From Gelidibacter mesophilus DSM 14095 (GTDB lineage: Bacteria; Bacteroidota; Bacteroidia; Flavobacteriales; Flavobacteriaceae), in contig NZ_KE383968.1 in the NCBI RefSeq assembly GCF_000423005.1, positions 1 through 64,000 on the forward strand: a stretch of 64,000 nucleotides of DNA. Reading direction: 5' to 3'. Shown here piece after piece: positions 33,146-42,192 of this stretch. A model generated the notes under the pieces. That model saw only the letters and a program-made list of their open reading frames with translations. It had not been told where the DNA came from and ran no database searches. Both the position numbers and the translations under genes were made by a program. The stretch's first letter is position 1; each line of letters opens with the position of its first letter.

Positions 33146-36100
33146 ATGTACTACAATTTCAACGAGATAGAAAAAAAATGGCAAGACTATTGGGCTAAAA
33201 ATCAAACGTTTAAAGCCAAAAACAATAGTGATCTGCCAAAATATTATGTTTTAGACATGTTTCCTTACCCAAGTGGTGCCGGACTTCATGTGGGCCACCC
33301 ATTAGGATATATTGCAAGTGACATTTATACGCGTTACAAACGTCACAAAGGTTTTAACGTCTTGCATCCTCAAGGTTATGACAGTTTTGGATTGCCTGCG
33401 GAACAATATGCCATTCAAACAGGACAACATCCAGCAGTCACTACTGAAGAAAACATTACAACCTATCGCCGTCAGTTAGACCAGATTGGGTTTTCATTTG
33501 ATTGGAGCCGGGAAGTTCGGACTTCTGATCCGTCATATTACAAATGGACGCAATGGATTTTCATCCAACTGTATGACTCTTGGTATAACAATACTTCTAA
33601 TAAAGCCGAAGGAATCGATACGTTGATTGCCATTTTTACTTCTGTAGGAAACGCTAAAGTGGATGCAGTTTGTGATGATCATACGGAAACTTTTACTGCA
33701 TCAGAATGGAACGCCTTCTCTTCAAAAAAACAACAAGAAATTCTTTTAAAATATAGACTCACCTATTTGGCCGAAACTGAAGTCAATTGGTGTCCGGCTT
33801 TAGGCACTGTTTTGGCGAATGATGAGATTATTAATGGCGTTTCAGAACGTGGCGGCCATCCGGTAGTCAGAAAAAAAATGACGCAATGGAGCATGCGGAT
33901 TTCTGCCTATGCAGAGCGCCTATTGCAAGGCCTGAATGACATTGATTGGACAGAGTCGTTAAAGGAAAGCCAGCGTAACTGGATTGGGAAATCGATTGGT
34001 GCGGAAGTCAAATTCAGAGTTCAGAATTCAGAGTTCAAAATACCTGTATTTACGACTCGTCCCGACACTATTTTTGGAGTTTCTTTTATGACACTTGCGC
34101 CAGAACACGATTTAGTTTCGCAAATAACCACTGACGCTCAAAAACCAGAAGTCGAAGCCTATATAAAAGCCACTGCAAAACGTAGCGAGCGCGACCGCAT
34201 GTCTGATGTAAAGACCATCACTGGTGCATTTACAGGTACTTATGCGGAACATCCTTTTACAAAAGAGCCCATTCCTGTTTGGATTGGCGATTATGTATTG
34301 GCAGGTTATGGTACCGGCGCAGTAATGTCTGTCCCTTGTGGTGATCAGCGGGATTATGATTTCGCAAAACACTTCAACATTCCGATTCCTAATATTTTTG
34401 AAGGCATTGATATTTCTGAAGAAGCCTATGCCTCAAAAGACAATGTTGTCATTACAAATTCTGATTTCTTAAACGGATTGCCCTATAAAGAAGCCTCCAA
34501 AAAAGCCATTTCTGAACTTGAAAAATTAAATCAAGGTCAAGGTAAAACAAACTATCGCTTACGTGATGCTGTTTTCTCACGTCAACGGTATTGGGGTGAA
34601 CCTTTCCCAGTGTATTATGTAAACGGTATGCCACAAATGATTGACAAAGTGCATTTGCCGATCCGTTTGCCAGAAGTAGAAAAATATTTACCAACCGAAA
34701 CCGGCGAGCCGCCTTTAGGACGCGCCGATGTTTGGGCTTGGGACGTAGAACAGTGTTCAGTAGTCAGTAATCAGTTGATTGATCATAAAACTGTGTTTCC
34801 TCTCGAATTAAACACTATGCCAGGTTGGGCAGGAAGTTCGTGGTATTTCTTCAGATATATGGACGCTCAAAATAATGACGCATTTGCCAGTGAAGAAGCT
34901 TTAGCATATTGGAAAGACGTCGATTTATATATTGGAGGCAGTGAACATGCTACAGGTCATTTACTTTACTCACGTTTTTGGGTAAAATTTTTGAAAGATA
35001 GAGGTTTTGTAGGTATTGAAGAACCTTTTAAAAAGCTGATCAATCAGGGGATGATTTTGGGGACGAGTGCTATTGCACATAGAGTTGTAGCAACAGGTTA
35101 TTTTAATGAAACAAAAGAAGTTAGCACATTTCATACTGATTTTTTTGTTTCAGAAAAATATTCTCAACTAATTCTATCTAGTTCTGAAATCGCAAAAAAA
35201 ATCAAACAACAAATTAAAGAGTATTATCTCGTTGATAAAAAAATAGAAAATTTTTCAAAGCCATTCTTTATAGGAATTTCGCCGCTTCATGTCAAAGTTC
35301 AATATATAAACTCTTCTGATGAATTGGATATAGAAGGATTGAAAAACGATAAAGAATTTGGTGAAGACTACAAAGACGCCATTTTCATAGGTGAAAGTGG
35401 GAAAGTTCTCTCCTCAGGAGAGGATTTAGGAGAGGTCTTTAAAGTTTCTCGCGAAGTCGAAAAAATGTCAAAATCCAAATATAACGTCGTCAACCCTGAT
35501 GCCATTTGTGGACAATATGGTGCAGACAGTCTTCGTATGTACGAAATGTTCCTAGGGCCATTAGAACAAGCAAAACCATGGAATACCGCAGGAATTTCAG
35601 GCGTTAACGGGTTTCTTAAAAAACTATGGAAATTATACCACCAAGGGGAGAATGGCAGTTTTTACGTCAACAGTGCCACGCCTTCGGAGGGGTTAGGGGA
35701 GGAATTAAAAACCCTTCACAAAACCATTAAAAAAGTTGAAGAAGATATTGAAAGCTTCTCCTTCAACACCTCCGTTTCCACGTTTATGATTGCAGTGAAT
35801 GAATTGACAGCTCTAAAATGTGATCATAGGGACATTTTAGAGCCGTTGCTGATTTTATTATCCCCTTATGCCCCGCATATTGCCGAAGAATTATGGCATC
35901 AGATGGGTCATGACAACTCGATATCAACAGCAGCTTTCCCAGTATTTGATGCCAAGCATTTGGTAGAAAGCAGTAAAAACTATCCAATTTCCTTTAATGG
36001 AAAAATGAAGTTCACTTTAGAATTACCTATGGATATGAGTAAAGAGGATATTGAAAAGACGGTGATGGCACATGAGAAAACAATCGCACAACTTGATGGC

Positions 36101-36157
36101 CGTACACCTAAAAAAGTCATTATTGTTCCAGGAAAAATTGTAAATATTGTAGGCTAA
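33146..36157 (+). CDS. leuS: Leucine-tRNA ligase with in-frame repeat-like insertions
   Basis: A class I synthetase of about 1003 residues from the ATG at 33146 (an ATG at 33131 would add five). The HIGH-type motif is HVGH (in GLHVGHPLGY), the editing domain includes TTRPDTIFGVSF, and the KMSKS motif is EKMSKSKYN. Four repeat-like sequences lie in frame: 34012-34040, 34751-34780, 35408-35435 (encoding SSGEDLGEV just before KMSKS) and 35681-35704 (encoding SEGLGEEL). A long AT-rich insert with a different composition precedes the third. All stay open, so the enzyme is presumably functional. Confidence 0.95.
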   Translation: MYYNFNEIEKKWQDYWAKNQTFKAKNNSDLPKYYVLDMFPYPSGAGLHVGHPLGYIASDIYTRYKRHKGFNVLHPQGYDSFGLPAEQYAIQTGQHPAVTTEENITTYRRQLDQIGFSFDWSREVRTSDPSYYKWTQWIFIQLYDSWYNNTSNKAEGIDTLIAIFTSVGNAKVDAVCDDHTETFTASEWNAFSSKKQQEILLKYRLTYLAETEVNWCPALGTVLANDEIINGVSERGGHPVVRKKMTQWSMRISAYAERLLQGLNDIDWTESLKESQRNWIGKSIGAEVKFRVQNSEFKIPVFTTRPDTIFGVSFMTLAPEHDLVSQITTDAQKPEVEAYIKATAKRSERDRMSDVKTITGAFTGTYAEHPFTKEPIPVWIGDYVLAGYGTGAVMSVPCGDQRDYDFAKHFNIPIPNIFEGIDISEEAYASKDNVVITNSDFLNGLPYKEASKKAISELEKLNQGQGKTNYRLRDAVFSRQRYWGEPFPVYYVNGMPQMIDKVHLPIRLPEVEKYLPTETGEPPLGRADVWAWDVEQCSVVSNQLIDHKTVFPLELNTMPGWAGSSWYFFRYMDAQNNDAFASEEALAYWKDVDLYIGGSEHATGHLLYSRFWVKFLKDRGFVGIEEPFKKLINQGMILGTSAIAHRVVATGYFNETKEVSTFHTDFFVSEKYSQLILSSSEIAKKIKQQIKEYYLVDKKIENFSKPFFIGISPLHVKVQYINSSDELDIEGLKNDKEFGEDYKDAIFIGESGKVLSSGEDLGEVFKVSREVEKMSKSKYNVVNPDAICGQYGADSLRMYEMFLGPLEQAKPWNTAGISGVNGFLKKLWKLYHQGENGSFYVNSATPSEGLGEELKTLHKTIKKVEEDIESFSFNTSVSTFMIAVNELTALKCDHRDILEPLLILLSPYAPHIAEELWHQMGHDNSISTAAFPVFDAKHLVESSKNYPISFNGKMKFTLELPMDMSKEDIEKTVMAHEKTIAQLDGRTPKKVIIVPGKIVNIVG
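34012..34040 (+). repeat. Tandem TTCAGAGTTCAGAATTC-like repeat inside leuS
   Basis: Bases repeat the unit TTCAGA(G/A)TTC in tandem, encoding FRVQNSEFK. This is unlike the surrounding codon pattern and resembles intergenic simple repeats. Confidence 0.6.
35408..35435 (+). repeat. CTCTCCTCAGGAGAGG...AGGAGAGG repeat inside leuS
   Basis: A palindrome (CTCTCCT-CAGGAGAG) followed by a repeat of AGGAGAGG. It has the same design as the intergenic repeats at 9490-9519 and encodes an in-frame SSGEDLGEV loop. Confidence 0.65.
35681..35704 (+). repeat. CCTTCGGAGGGGTTAGGGGAGG repeat inside leuS
   Basis: Carries GGAGGGG-TTA-GGGGAGG and encodes SEGLGEEL in frame. It is a sister of the other palindromic repeats. 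Confidence 0.65.
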
Positions 36158-36353
36158 ACTTTATCAAAAAGAATTGGCTCCATTTATTGTTTTATATGTT
36201 TAAAAAAATGCGGCCCTATCTGTCGAATGGTCAATGCGCTGGCTTATAACATGCTCTTTTAGGGAGATAGTATTAAAAAACTGACAAAATTACCTAACAA
36301 TTAATTGGCGTACTTTTTGTTATCTTTAGTTCAAATTTAAAATAAGAATACAC

Positions 36354-37061
36354 ATGGGAGGAATAGGTATGGGCTATTGGATTTTAATTGGCGGGATTGC
36401 CCTGGTAAGCTGGCTGGTAAGCAATCAATTAAAACAAAAGTTTAAAAAATACTCGCAAGTCCATTTAAGAAATGGCATGAGCGGAAAAGAAATTGCTGAG
36501 AAAATGTTGGCCGATAATGGCATTACTGATGTAGAAGTCATTTCCGTAAAAGGACAATTGACTGACCATTACAACCCAGCAAATAAGACGGTTAATTTAA
36601 GTGAATCAGTTTACGAACAACGTAACGCGGCTGCGGCTGCCGTTGCTGCCCACGAATGTGGCCATGCCGTACAACATGCACAAGCTTATAGCGCATTAAA
36701 ACTGCGTTCAGCCTTAGTGCCTGTAGTGAGTGTAACTTCAGGAATGTCACAATGGTTAGTCATTGGAGGATTGATTCTTGGTGCCGCTGCTGGTGCAGGA
36801 TTTGGCTACTATATTGCAGTTGCTGGATTGGTTTTTATGAGTTTTGCAACCCTGTTTAGCTTCATTACCTTGCCAGTGGAATATGATGCCAGTAACAGGG
36901 CATTAGCATGGTTAAAAGGAAAGAATATGCTGACTCCAGAAGAATATAAAGGCTCAGAGGACGCACTTAAATGGGCCGCCAGAACTTATTTGGTTGCTGC
37001 CATTGGTGCTTTGGCTTCTTTGCTTTATTGGGCAATGCAAGTCTTTGGCGGAAGAGATTAA
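36354..37061 (+). CDS. Zinc metallopeptidase, YugP family membrane protease
   Basis: A 235-residue membrane protein with the metal site HECGHAVQHAQ (about residues 100-110) and several hydrophobic segments at the N-terminus, middle (about 125-160) and C-terminus. The HExxH-variant HECGH identifies the YugP (peptidase membrane zinc metallopeptidase) family. The substrate is unknown. Confidence 0.87.
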   Translation: MGGIGMGYWILIGGIALVSWLVSNQLKQKFKKYSQVHLRNGMSGKEIAEKMLADNGITDVEVISVKGQLTDHYNPANKTVNLSESVYEQRNAAAAAVAAHECGHAVQHAQAYSALKLRSALVPVVSVTSGMSQWLVIGGLILGAAAGAGFGYYIAVAGLVFMSFATLFSFITLPVEYDASNRALAWLKGKNMLTPEEYKGSEDALKWAARTYLVAAIGALASLLYWAMQVFGGRD

Positions 37062-37159
37062 TTTTACATAATTATAATATCGATAGACCGGACGCAAACT
37101 TTTGTCGTTCGGTTTGTTTTTTTCTCTATTTTTATCTCCTAATTAAATTTAACAGATCT

Positions 37160-37885
37160 ATGGAACAACAACCTACTGAAAGTCCTTTTAATAGTTTTGA
37201 CGCAAAACTATTGGTGCACAGCTCTGATGCAGAGCGCGTCGATTTTTATAAAAAAACCTACGCACACGTTGCTGGCGGCGTCTTGGTTTTTATTATTTTC
37301 GAATACTTATTATTGCAAAGTGAGACCATCGTCAGTTTTGCGTTGTCAATGACTGAGGGCTACAAATGGCTGCTCATGTTGGGGGGCTTTATGTTTATTA
37401 CCAGTTATGCTGAGAGAATGACTATGAAATCGCCTGATAAGAACAAACAGTATTTAGCCTTCGGCCTCTATATTTTGGCACAGGCATTTATTTTTGTGCC
37501 ACTAATTTATATTGCGGCCTATTATATGGATTCAGGGGCGGAGATCTTAAATCAAGCCGCTATTGTCACTTTAGGGTTATTTACAGGTTTATCTGCCGTA
37601 GTATTTTTAAGCAAAAAGGATTTTTCTTTTCTTAAAACCGGATTGACCGTTGGATTTTTTATAGCCATCGGATTGATTATTGCTGGCACATTATTCGGAT
37701 TTAATCTTGGACTCTGGTTTTCTGTGGGCATGTGTCTTTTGGCTGGTGGTTCAATTTTATACCAAACTTCCAATTTGGTGAACAAATATTCAACGGATGA
37801 CTATATTCCGGCCGCCTTAGGACTTTTTGCATCCTTAATGCTATTGTTCTGGTATGTGCTTCAGATATTTATGTCGAGAGATTAA
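37160..37885 (+). CDS. Bax inhibitor-1/YccA-family membrane protein
   Basis: A 241-residue protein from the ATG at 37160 (MEQQPTESPF). A longer reading from 36971 overlaps the previous gene and is rejected. Seven hydrophobic segments follow a soluble N-terminus; residues VDFYKKTYAHVAGGVLVFI are typical of BI-1/YccA. Roles proposed for the family include control of membrane protease or ion leak; the function here is unproved. A strong terminator follows at 37908-37935. Confidence 0.85.
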   Translation: MEQQPTESPFNSFDAKLLVHSSDAERVDFYKKTYAHVAGGVLVFIIFEYLLLQSETIVSFALSMTEGYKWLLMLGGFMFITSYAERMTMKSPDKNKQYLAFGLYILAQAFIFVPLIYIAAYYMDSGAEILNQAAIVTLGLFTGLSAVVFLSKKDFSFLKTGLTVGFFIAIGLIIAGTLFGFNLGLWFSVGMCLLAGGSILYQTSNLVNKYSTDDYIPAALGLFASLMLLFWYVLQIFMSRD

Positions 37886-37907
37886 ATTCATCAAATTATC
37901 AACAAAA

Positions 37908-37935
37908 AAGCTTCTGAAAATTCAGAAGCTTTTTT
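37908..37935. terminator. Terminator after the BI-1 family gene
   Basis: AAAAAAGCTTCTGAA pairs with TTCAGAAGCTTTTTT, about 14 bp, with T-runs on both strands. Confidence 0.85.
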
Positions 37936-38023
37936 GTTGGTGAATACCTCTAATAGTTCGGTTTAACCCTTTACTGTAAGTGCATTGACCGAAGACTAAA
38001 GACTGCCAACTGAAGACTGTTGA

Positions 38024-38500
38024 CTAAATTTGAATCTGTCTATCAATCTGTTGATTTAAGGATATAAAAGTTTCCGTTCGTGACACACCCGAAATGGATT
38101 GAATTTCCTTGTTGAGCAAATGCATTAAATGCTCATTGTCCTTACATAATATTTTTATCAAAATACTCCAGTTCCCCGTAGTATAATGGCATTCCAAAAC
38201 TTCAGGAATTTTTTGAAGTTGCTTCACGGCCTCGGGGTTGCTCATGGCCTTATCCAAATAAATACCTACAAAAGCCATGGTGGTATACCCAAGCACCTTG
38301 GGATTGATCACAAACTTTGATCCCGATATCAAACCCGATTTTTCCAACTTTCTTAAACGTTGGTGTATCGCAGCGCCTGAAATCCCCACTTTTCTCGCGA
38401 TTTCCAGAATAGGCGTTCTGGCATCAGCCATTAATGCACGCAGTATCTTTTTGTCGATACCATCAATTTGAATATTTTGATTGACTATTTTCATGTGCAC
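38024..38500 (-). CDS. Lrp/AsnC-family transcriptional regulator
   Basis: A 158-residue regulator with an N-terminal winged helix (about 12-60: LDGIDKKILRALMADARTPI-like pattern) and a C-terminal RAM ligand-binding domain (about 75-150) including the EVLECHYTTGNWSILIKI strand. The next gene upstream, on the same strand, is a saccharopine dehydrogenase, so regulation of lysine metabolism is a reasonable guess. The start may be MKIVNQ at 38494, six bases in. Confidence 0.9.
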   Translation of the reverse strand: MHMKIVNQNIQIDGIDKKILRALMADARTPILEIARKVGISGAAIHQRLRKLEKSGLISGSKFVINPKVLGYTTMAFVGIYLDKAMSNPEAVKQLQKIPEVLECHYTTGNWSILIKILCKDNEHLMHLLNKEIQSISGVSRTETFISLNQQIDRQIQI

Positions 38501-38592
38501 TTCCCCGGGAACGGGAATCTCATTGCTTTAAATACTAATTTTAAACGTCCAACTTCAATCCTCTAGCTTCCAACTTCTAGCTTCCAGTTTTT

Positions 38593-39957
38593 TCACAAAT
38601 TCAAGGGATTATATCCCAAATAAGGCATTTCCTTTTCAGTAAACTTGATATCAAATTCTTCTAATTCATCCAAAATAGGGCCATAGACCTCTTTATTGAT
38701 AGGAATCTGAACCCCTGGAGTTACAATTTTTTCATTCAAAATAGCTAATGTTGCCATCGCTACGGGCAAACCAACGGTTTTTGCCATGGCAGTATAGGTC
38801 TGATCTTCACCAATAGTTACCATAGTAGAGTCTATTTGATGCATCTCACCATCCAATTCATAACCAAACTTATGGTACATAACCAGCATGTCCTTGTCAT
38901 GGTCTGCTAACATCCAACTATCCATCAATATTTTCTGGAGAATTTCGGCTGGTGTCGCTTTTTTAAGGCCTACCATCTTATCCCGATTGAATAGATCAAG
39001 TTCTTCAAGCTTTTCCCAAACAATATCATCCTGATCAATTTTGAGCGACAATCTGAATTTGAGCTCTACAGAATCGGTATGGCTATAAGGTAAAAAAGCA
39101 TTTACAAAATCGCGGTAACTCATGTTTTCACTATCATCAATAGTATAACTATCATCGGTCATTCCCAATTGTACAAAGATGTTCCAAGCGCGGCTAAACC
39201 CCACTCTACGCATCGTGCCCCGATATAGGGTTTTAATATGGTCCAAACCGTAAACACTCTGATACTTCAAAGAGTCTCTATTAGCATAAGCTTCAAAGCG
39301 TCCGAACCCATCCACATCTAAAAACTCAGTCCTTCTGAATAACCGATGGTATGGGATGTATTTATAATTGCCTTCCTGAATAAATTTTGCGGCGCTCCCT
39401 TGACCTGCCACTACCACATTTCTAGGGTTCCAGGTGAATTTATAATTCCACAAATTATTATCGCTTTCTGGAGCTACCAAACCGCCAGCAAAAGATTCAA
39501 AAAGCACCATTTTACCCCCTTTTGCCCTAATACTATCAATCACTTTCATGGCACTCATATGATCAATACCTGGGTCTACACCAATCTCGTTCATAAATAC
39601 CAAACCTTTATTTTTGGCGGCAGTATCAAGATCTTCCATTTCCTTACTTACATAGGATGCCGTCACCATATTTTTACCAAACGTGATACAGTCCTTTGCC
39701 ACTTCTATATGATATCTCGCCGGGAGCATGGATACGACAATATCAGCATTTTCAATGGCGTTTTTACGAGACTGTTTGTTGAAAACATCTAAGGTAATCG
39801 CTTGTCCGTTTTCGTGATCATTGATGAGTTTATGGGCATTTCTGATATCAATATCACCAACAATAATGTGTAAATCTTCTTCCGTTGATTTATCCAATAA
39901 ATATTTAATAAGGTAAGATGAAGATTTTCCTGAACCTATGACTAAAATCTTTCGCAT
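38593..39957 (-). CDS. Saccharopine dehydrogenase-family protein (LYS9-like)
   Basis: A 454-residue protein with a Rossmann start KILVIGSGKSSSYLIKYLLD (residues 3-22), a conserved MNEIGVDPGIDHM (about 141-153) and a long C-terminal domain. This is the saccharopine reductase-type fold. It is likely active in lysine synthesis or breakdown through saccharopine. It precedes the Lrp regulator by 93 bases on the same strand. Confidence 0.88.
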   Translation of the reverse strand: MRKILVIGSGKSSSYLIKYLLDKSTEEDLHIIVGDIDIRNAHKLINDHENGQAITLDVFNKQSRKNAIENADIVVSMLPARYHIEVAKDCITFGKNMVTASYVSKEMEDLDTAAKNKGLVFMNEIGVDPGIDHMSAMKVIDSIRAKGGKMVLFESFAGGLVAPESDNNLWNYKFTWNPRNVVVAGQGSAAKFIQEGNYKYIPYHRLFRRTEFLDVDGFGRFEAYANRDSLKYQSVYGLDHIKTLYRGTMRRVGFSRAWNIFVQLGMTDDSYTIDDSENMSYRDFVNAFLPYSHTDSVELKFRLSLKIDQDDIVWEKLEELDLFNRDKMVGLKKATPAEILQKILMDSWMLADHDKDMLVMYHKFGYELDGEMHQIDSTMVTIGEDQTYTAMAKTVGLPVAMATLAILNEKIVTPGVQIPINKEVYGPILDELEEFDIKFTEKEMPYLGYNPLNL

Positions 39958-40043
39958 AATGGGAATTGTTGAGTAGTTTTGTTGTTGTAAAACACGAAAT
40001 TACTAAATAACTCTCGGTTAGTGAAGCCAAAAAACATAAATAT

Positions 40044-40436
40044 ATGAGTAGAACAATTTTGATCACGGCAGCCATTTTAGGCATTATCGCTATTGGACTT
40101 GGTGCTTTTGGTGCACATGGCTTAAAGCAGTTGATTTCTGTTGAGGCACAGCAAATTTTTGAAACAGGAGTCAGGTATCAAATGTATCATGCACTAATGT
40201 TATTATTTATTGGTGGCACGTCGCTTCTCACTGAAAAATCAAAGAAGTCCATTTTTGTCTTAACGCTGGTTGGTGTTTTATTTTTTTCAGGCTCCATATA
40301 CGGATTGGCAACTATGGAAATCAGTGGCATTAACTTCAAAAGTATCGGCTTTATAACCCCTATTGGAGGTTTGTTACTCATTACCGCTTGGGCTGTGATG
40401 TTCATAAACTTTTTTAACCAAAAACGGGATAATTAA
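40044..40436 (+). CDS. DUF423 membrane protein
   Basis: A 130-residue protein with four hydrophobic segments and the family motif GIIAIGLGAFGAHGLK near the N-terminus and the later conserved SGSIYGLA. DUF423 has no proven function. Divergent from the saccharopine dehydrogenase gene. Confidence 0.88.
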   Translation: MSRTILITAAILGIIAIGLGAFGAHGLKQLISVEAQQIFETGVRYQMYHALMLLFIGGTSLLTEKSKKSIFVLTLVGVLFFSGSIYGLATMEISGINFKSIGFITPIGGLLLITAWAVMFINFFNQKRDN

Positions 40437-40467
40437 CGAAAATAGGTGCCCACTTTAAAATAATGTT

Positions 40468-40475
40468 TAATTTTG
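40468..40475 (+). promoter_or_regulatory. -7 element for pckA (TAATTTTG)
   Basis: It matches TAnnTTTG and lies 25 bases upstream of the pckA start codon at 40500. Confidence 0.5.
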
Positions 40476-40499
40476 CACAACAAACAACACACTATTATT

Positions 40500-42116
40500 A
40501 TGGCCAATAACACCCAACCTACGAAATCGATTTCGTTAGATGAGTACGGTATTAAAAATGCCGAAGTACATTACCAACTATCTCCAGAAAAGCTTCATGA
40601 TATTGCAATTGCCGCTGGGCAAGGCGTTGAAGCATCTTCTGGTGCTCTGGCAGTTAACACTGGAGAATTTACAGGACGCTCGCCATTGGACAGATTTATT
40701 GTTAAAGATGATGTTACCAAAGACCGTGTTTGGTGGGGAAATGTGAACATTGCGTTTGATCCCAACGATTTTCAAAAACTCTATGAGAAAGTGACCGACT
40801 ATCTTTCTGGAAAGAAAGTTTATGTTCGGGATAGCTTTGCATGTGCAGATGAAAATTACAAGCTGAATATTAGAGTAATCACTGAATATTCTTGGAGCAA
40901 TCAATTTGCCAACAATATGTTTTTGCGACCAACCGAAAAAGAATTAGAAAATTTCACTCCAGAATGGACGATTGTCAATGCCCCTGGTTTTATGGCAGAT
41001 CCTAAAGTGGATAAAACACGCCAACATAACTTTGCTATTTTAGATTTCACCAGAAAAATAGCACTTATTGGAGGAACTGGATATACTGGAGAAATTAAAA
41101 AAGGAATTTTTTCTGCTTTGAACTTTATCCTTCCAGTTTTCAAGAACACCTTACCCATGCATTGTAGCGCAAACATCGGAAAAGACGATGACACGGCTAT
41201 TTTCTTTGGGCTTTCAGGCACTGGAAAGACCACCTTATCAGCTGATCCGGACAGACGGTTAATTGGAGATGATGAACATGGCTGGACAGAAGAAAACACC
41301 GTATTTAATTTTGAAGGCGGATGTTATGCTAAAGTAATCAACCTTTGTCAAGAAAACGAACCAGATATTTTTAAGGCGATTAAAAAAGGTGCCATCTTAG
41401 AAAATGTCATTTTAGGTAAAGATGGCAATGTTGATTTTGATGATATTTCCATCACCCAAAACACACGCGTGAGCTATCCTATTGATCATATTGACAATAT
41501 TGCAGTGCCTTCTATAGGTAAAAACCCCAAGAACATTTTCTTTTTAACCGCAGATGCTTTTGGTGTTTTGCCTCCAATTTCAAAATTGACACCGGCACAG
41601 GCGGCTTATCACTTTATTTCTGGCTATACTGCAAAAGTTGCCGGAACTGAAGCTGGCATTGTAGAACCTACACCAAACTTTTCTGCATGTTTTGGAGCGC
41701 CATTTATGCCTTTGCATCCTGCAAAATATGCCGAAATGTTGAGCACAAAAATGAAAGAGACCGGCGTTAACGTTTGGTTGGTGAATACGGGTTGGACAGG
41801 TGGTCCTTACGGTGTTGGAACACGAATGAAATTAAAATATACAAGAGCAATGATCAATGCCGTATTAAATGGCGATTTAGGTCTTTATGACTATGACCAT
41901 TACCATATTCACTCTGTATTTGGAGTAGCACAGCCAAGATCTTGTCCTGGGGTACCTTCTGAAGTATTAAGCCCAAGAACGACTTGGAACGATGATGAAG
42001 CTTATTATACCACTGCCTTTAAATTGACAAATGCATTCAGAGAAAACTTCAAGAAATTTGAAAGCATTGCCAGTGAAGAAATCAGACGGGGTGGACCGCA
42101 GCGTTATGCATTTTAA
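40500..42116 (+). CDS. pckA: Phosphoenolpyruvate carboxykinase (ATP)
   Basis: A 538-residue enzyme from the ATG at 40500 (MANNTQPTKSISL); an earlier in-frame start at 40473 would overlap the -7 element and is rejected. The kinase P-loop is GLSGTGKTTLSADPDR near residue 238 and is followed by the metal-binding DDEHGW. It converts oxaloacetate to phosphoenolpyruvate in gluconeogenesis. Length and motifs fit the ATP-dependent class. Confidence 0.96.
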   Translation: MANNTQPTKSISLDEYGIKNAEVHYQLSPEKLHDIAIAAGQGVEASSGALAVNTGEFTGRSPLDRFIVKDDVTKDRVWWGNVNIAFDPNDFQKLYEKVTDYLSGKKVYVRDSFACADENYKLNIRVITEYSWSNQFANNMFLRPTEKELENFTPEWTIVNAPGFMADPKVDKTRQHNFAILDFTRKIALIGGTGYTGEIKKGIFSALNFILPVFKNTLPMHCSANIGKDDDTAIFFGLSGTGKTTLSADPDRRLIGDDEHGWTEENTVFNFEGGCYAKVINLCQENEPDIFKAIKKGAILENVILGKDGNVDFDDISITQNTRVSYPIDHIDNIAVPSIGKNPKNIFFLTADAFGVLPPISKLTPAQAAYHFISGYTAKVAGTEAGIVEPTPNFSACFGAPFMPLHPAKYAEMLSTKMKETGVNVWLVNTGWTGGPYGVGTRMKLKYTRAMINAVLNGDLGLYDYDHYHIHSVFGVAQPRSCPGVPSEVLSPRTTWNDDEAYYTTAFKLTNAFRENFKKFESIASEEIRRGGPQRYAF

Positions 42117-42131
42117 TTAAAATTCATATAA

Positions 42132-42172
42132 TAAAAAAAAAGGCGATTCAAAAATTTGAATCGCCTTTTTTA
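42132..42172. terminator. Bidirectional terminator between pckA and hemD
   Basis: AAGGCGATTCAAA pairs with TTTGAATCGCCTT, a long AT/GC stem with T-runs on both sides, serving both converging genes. Confidence 0.85.
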
Positions 42173-42192
42173 TTTATTCGAGAGTAAAGATT

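Noticed and set aside
36971-37160. N-terminal extension of the Bax inhibitor-1 family protein
   Set aside because: It overlaps the protease gene in another frame and lacks family similarity; the ATG at 37160 gives a normal protein.
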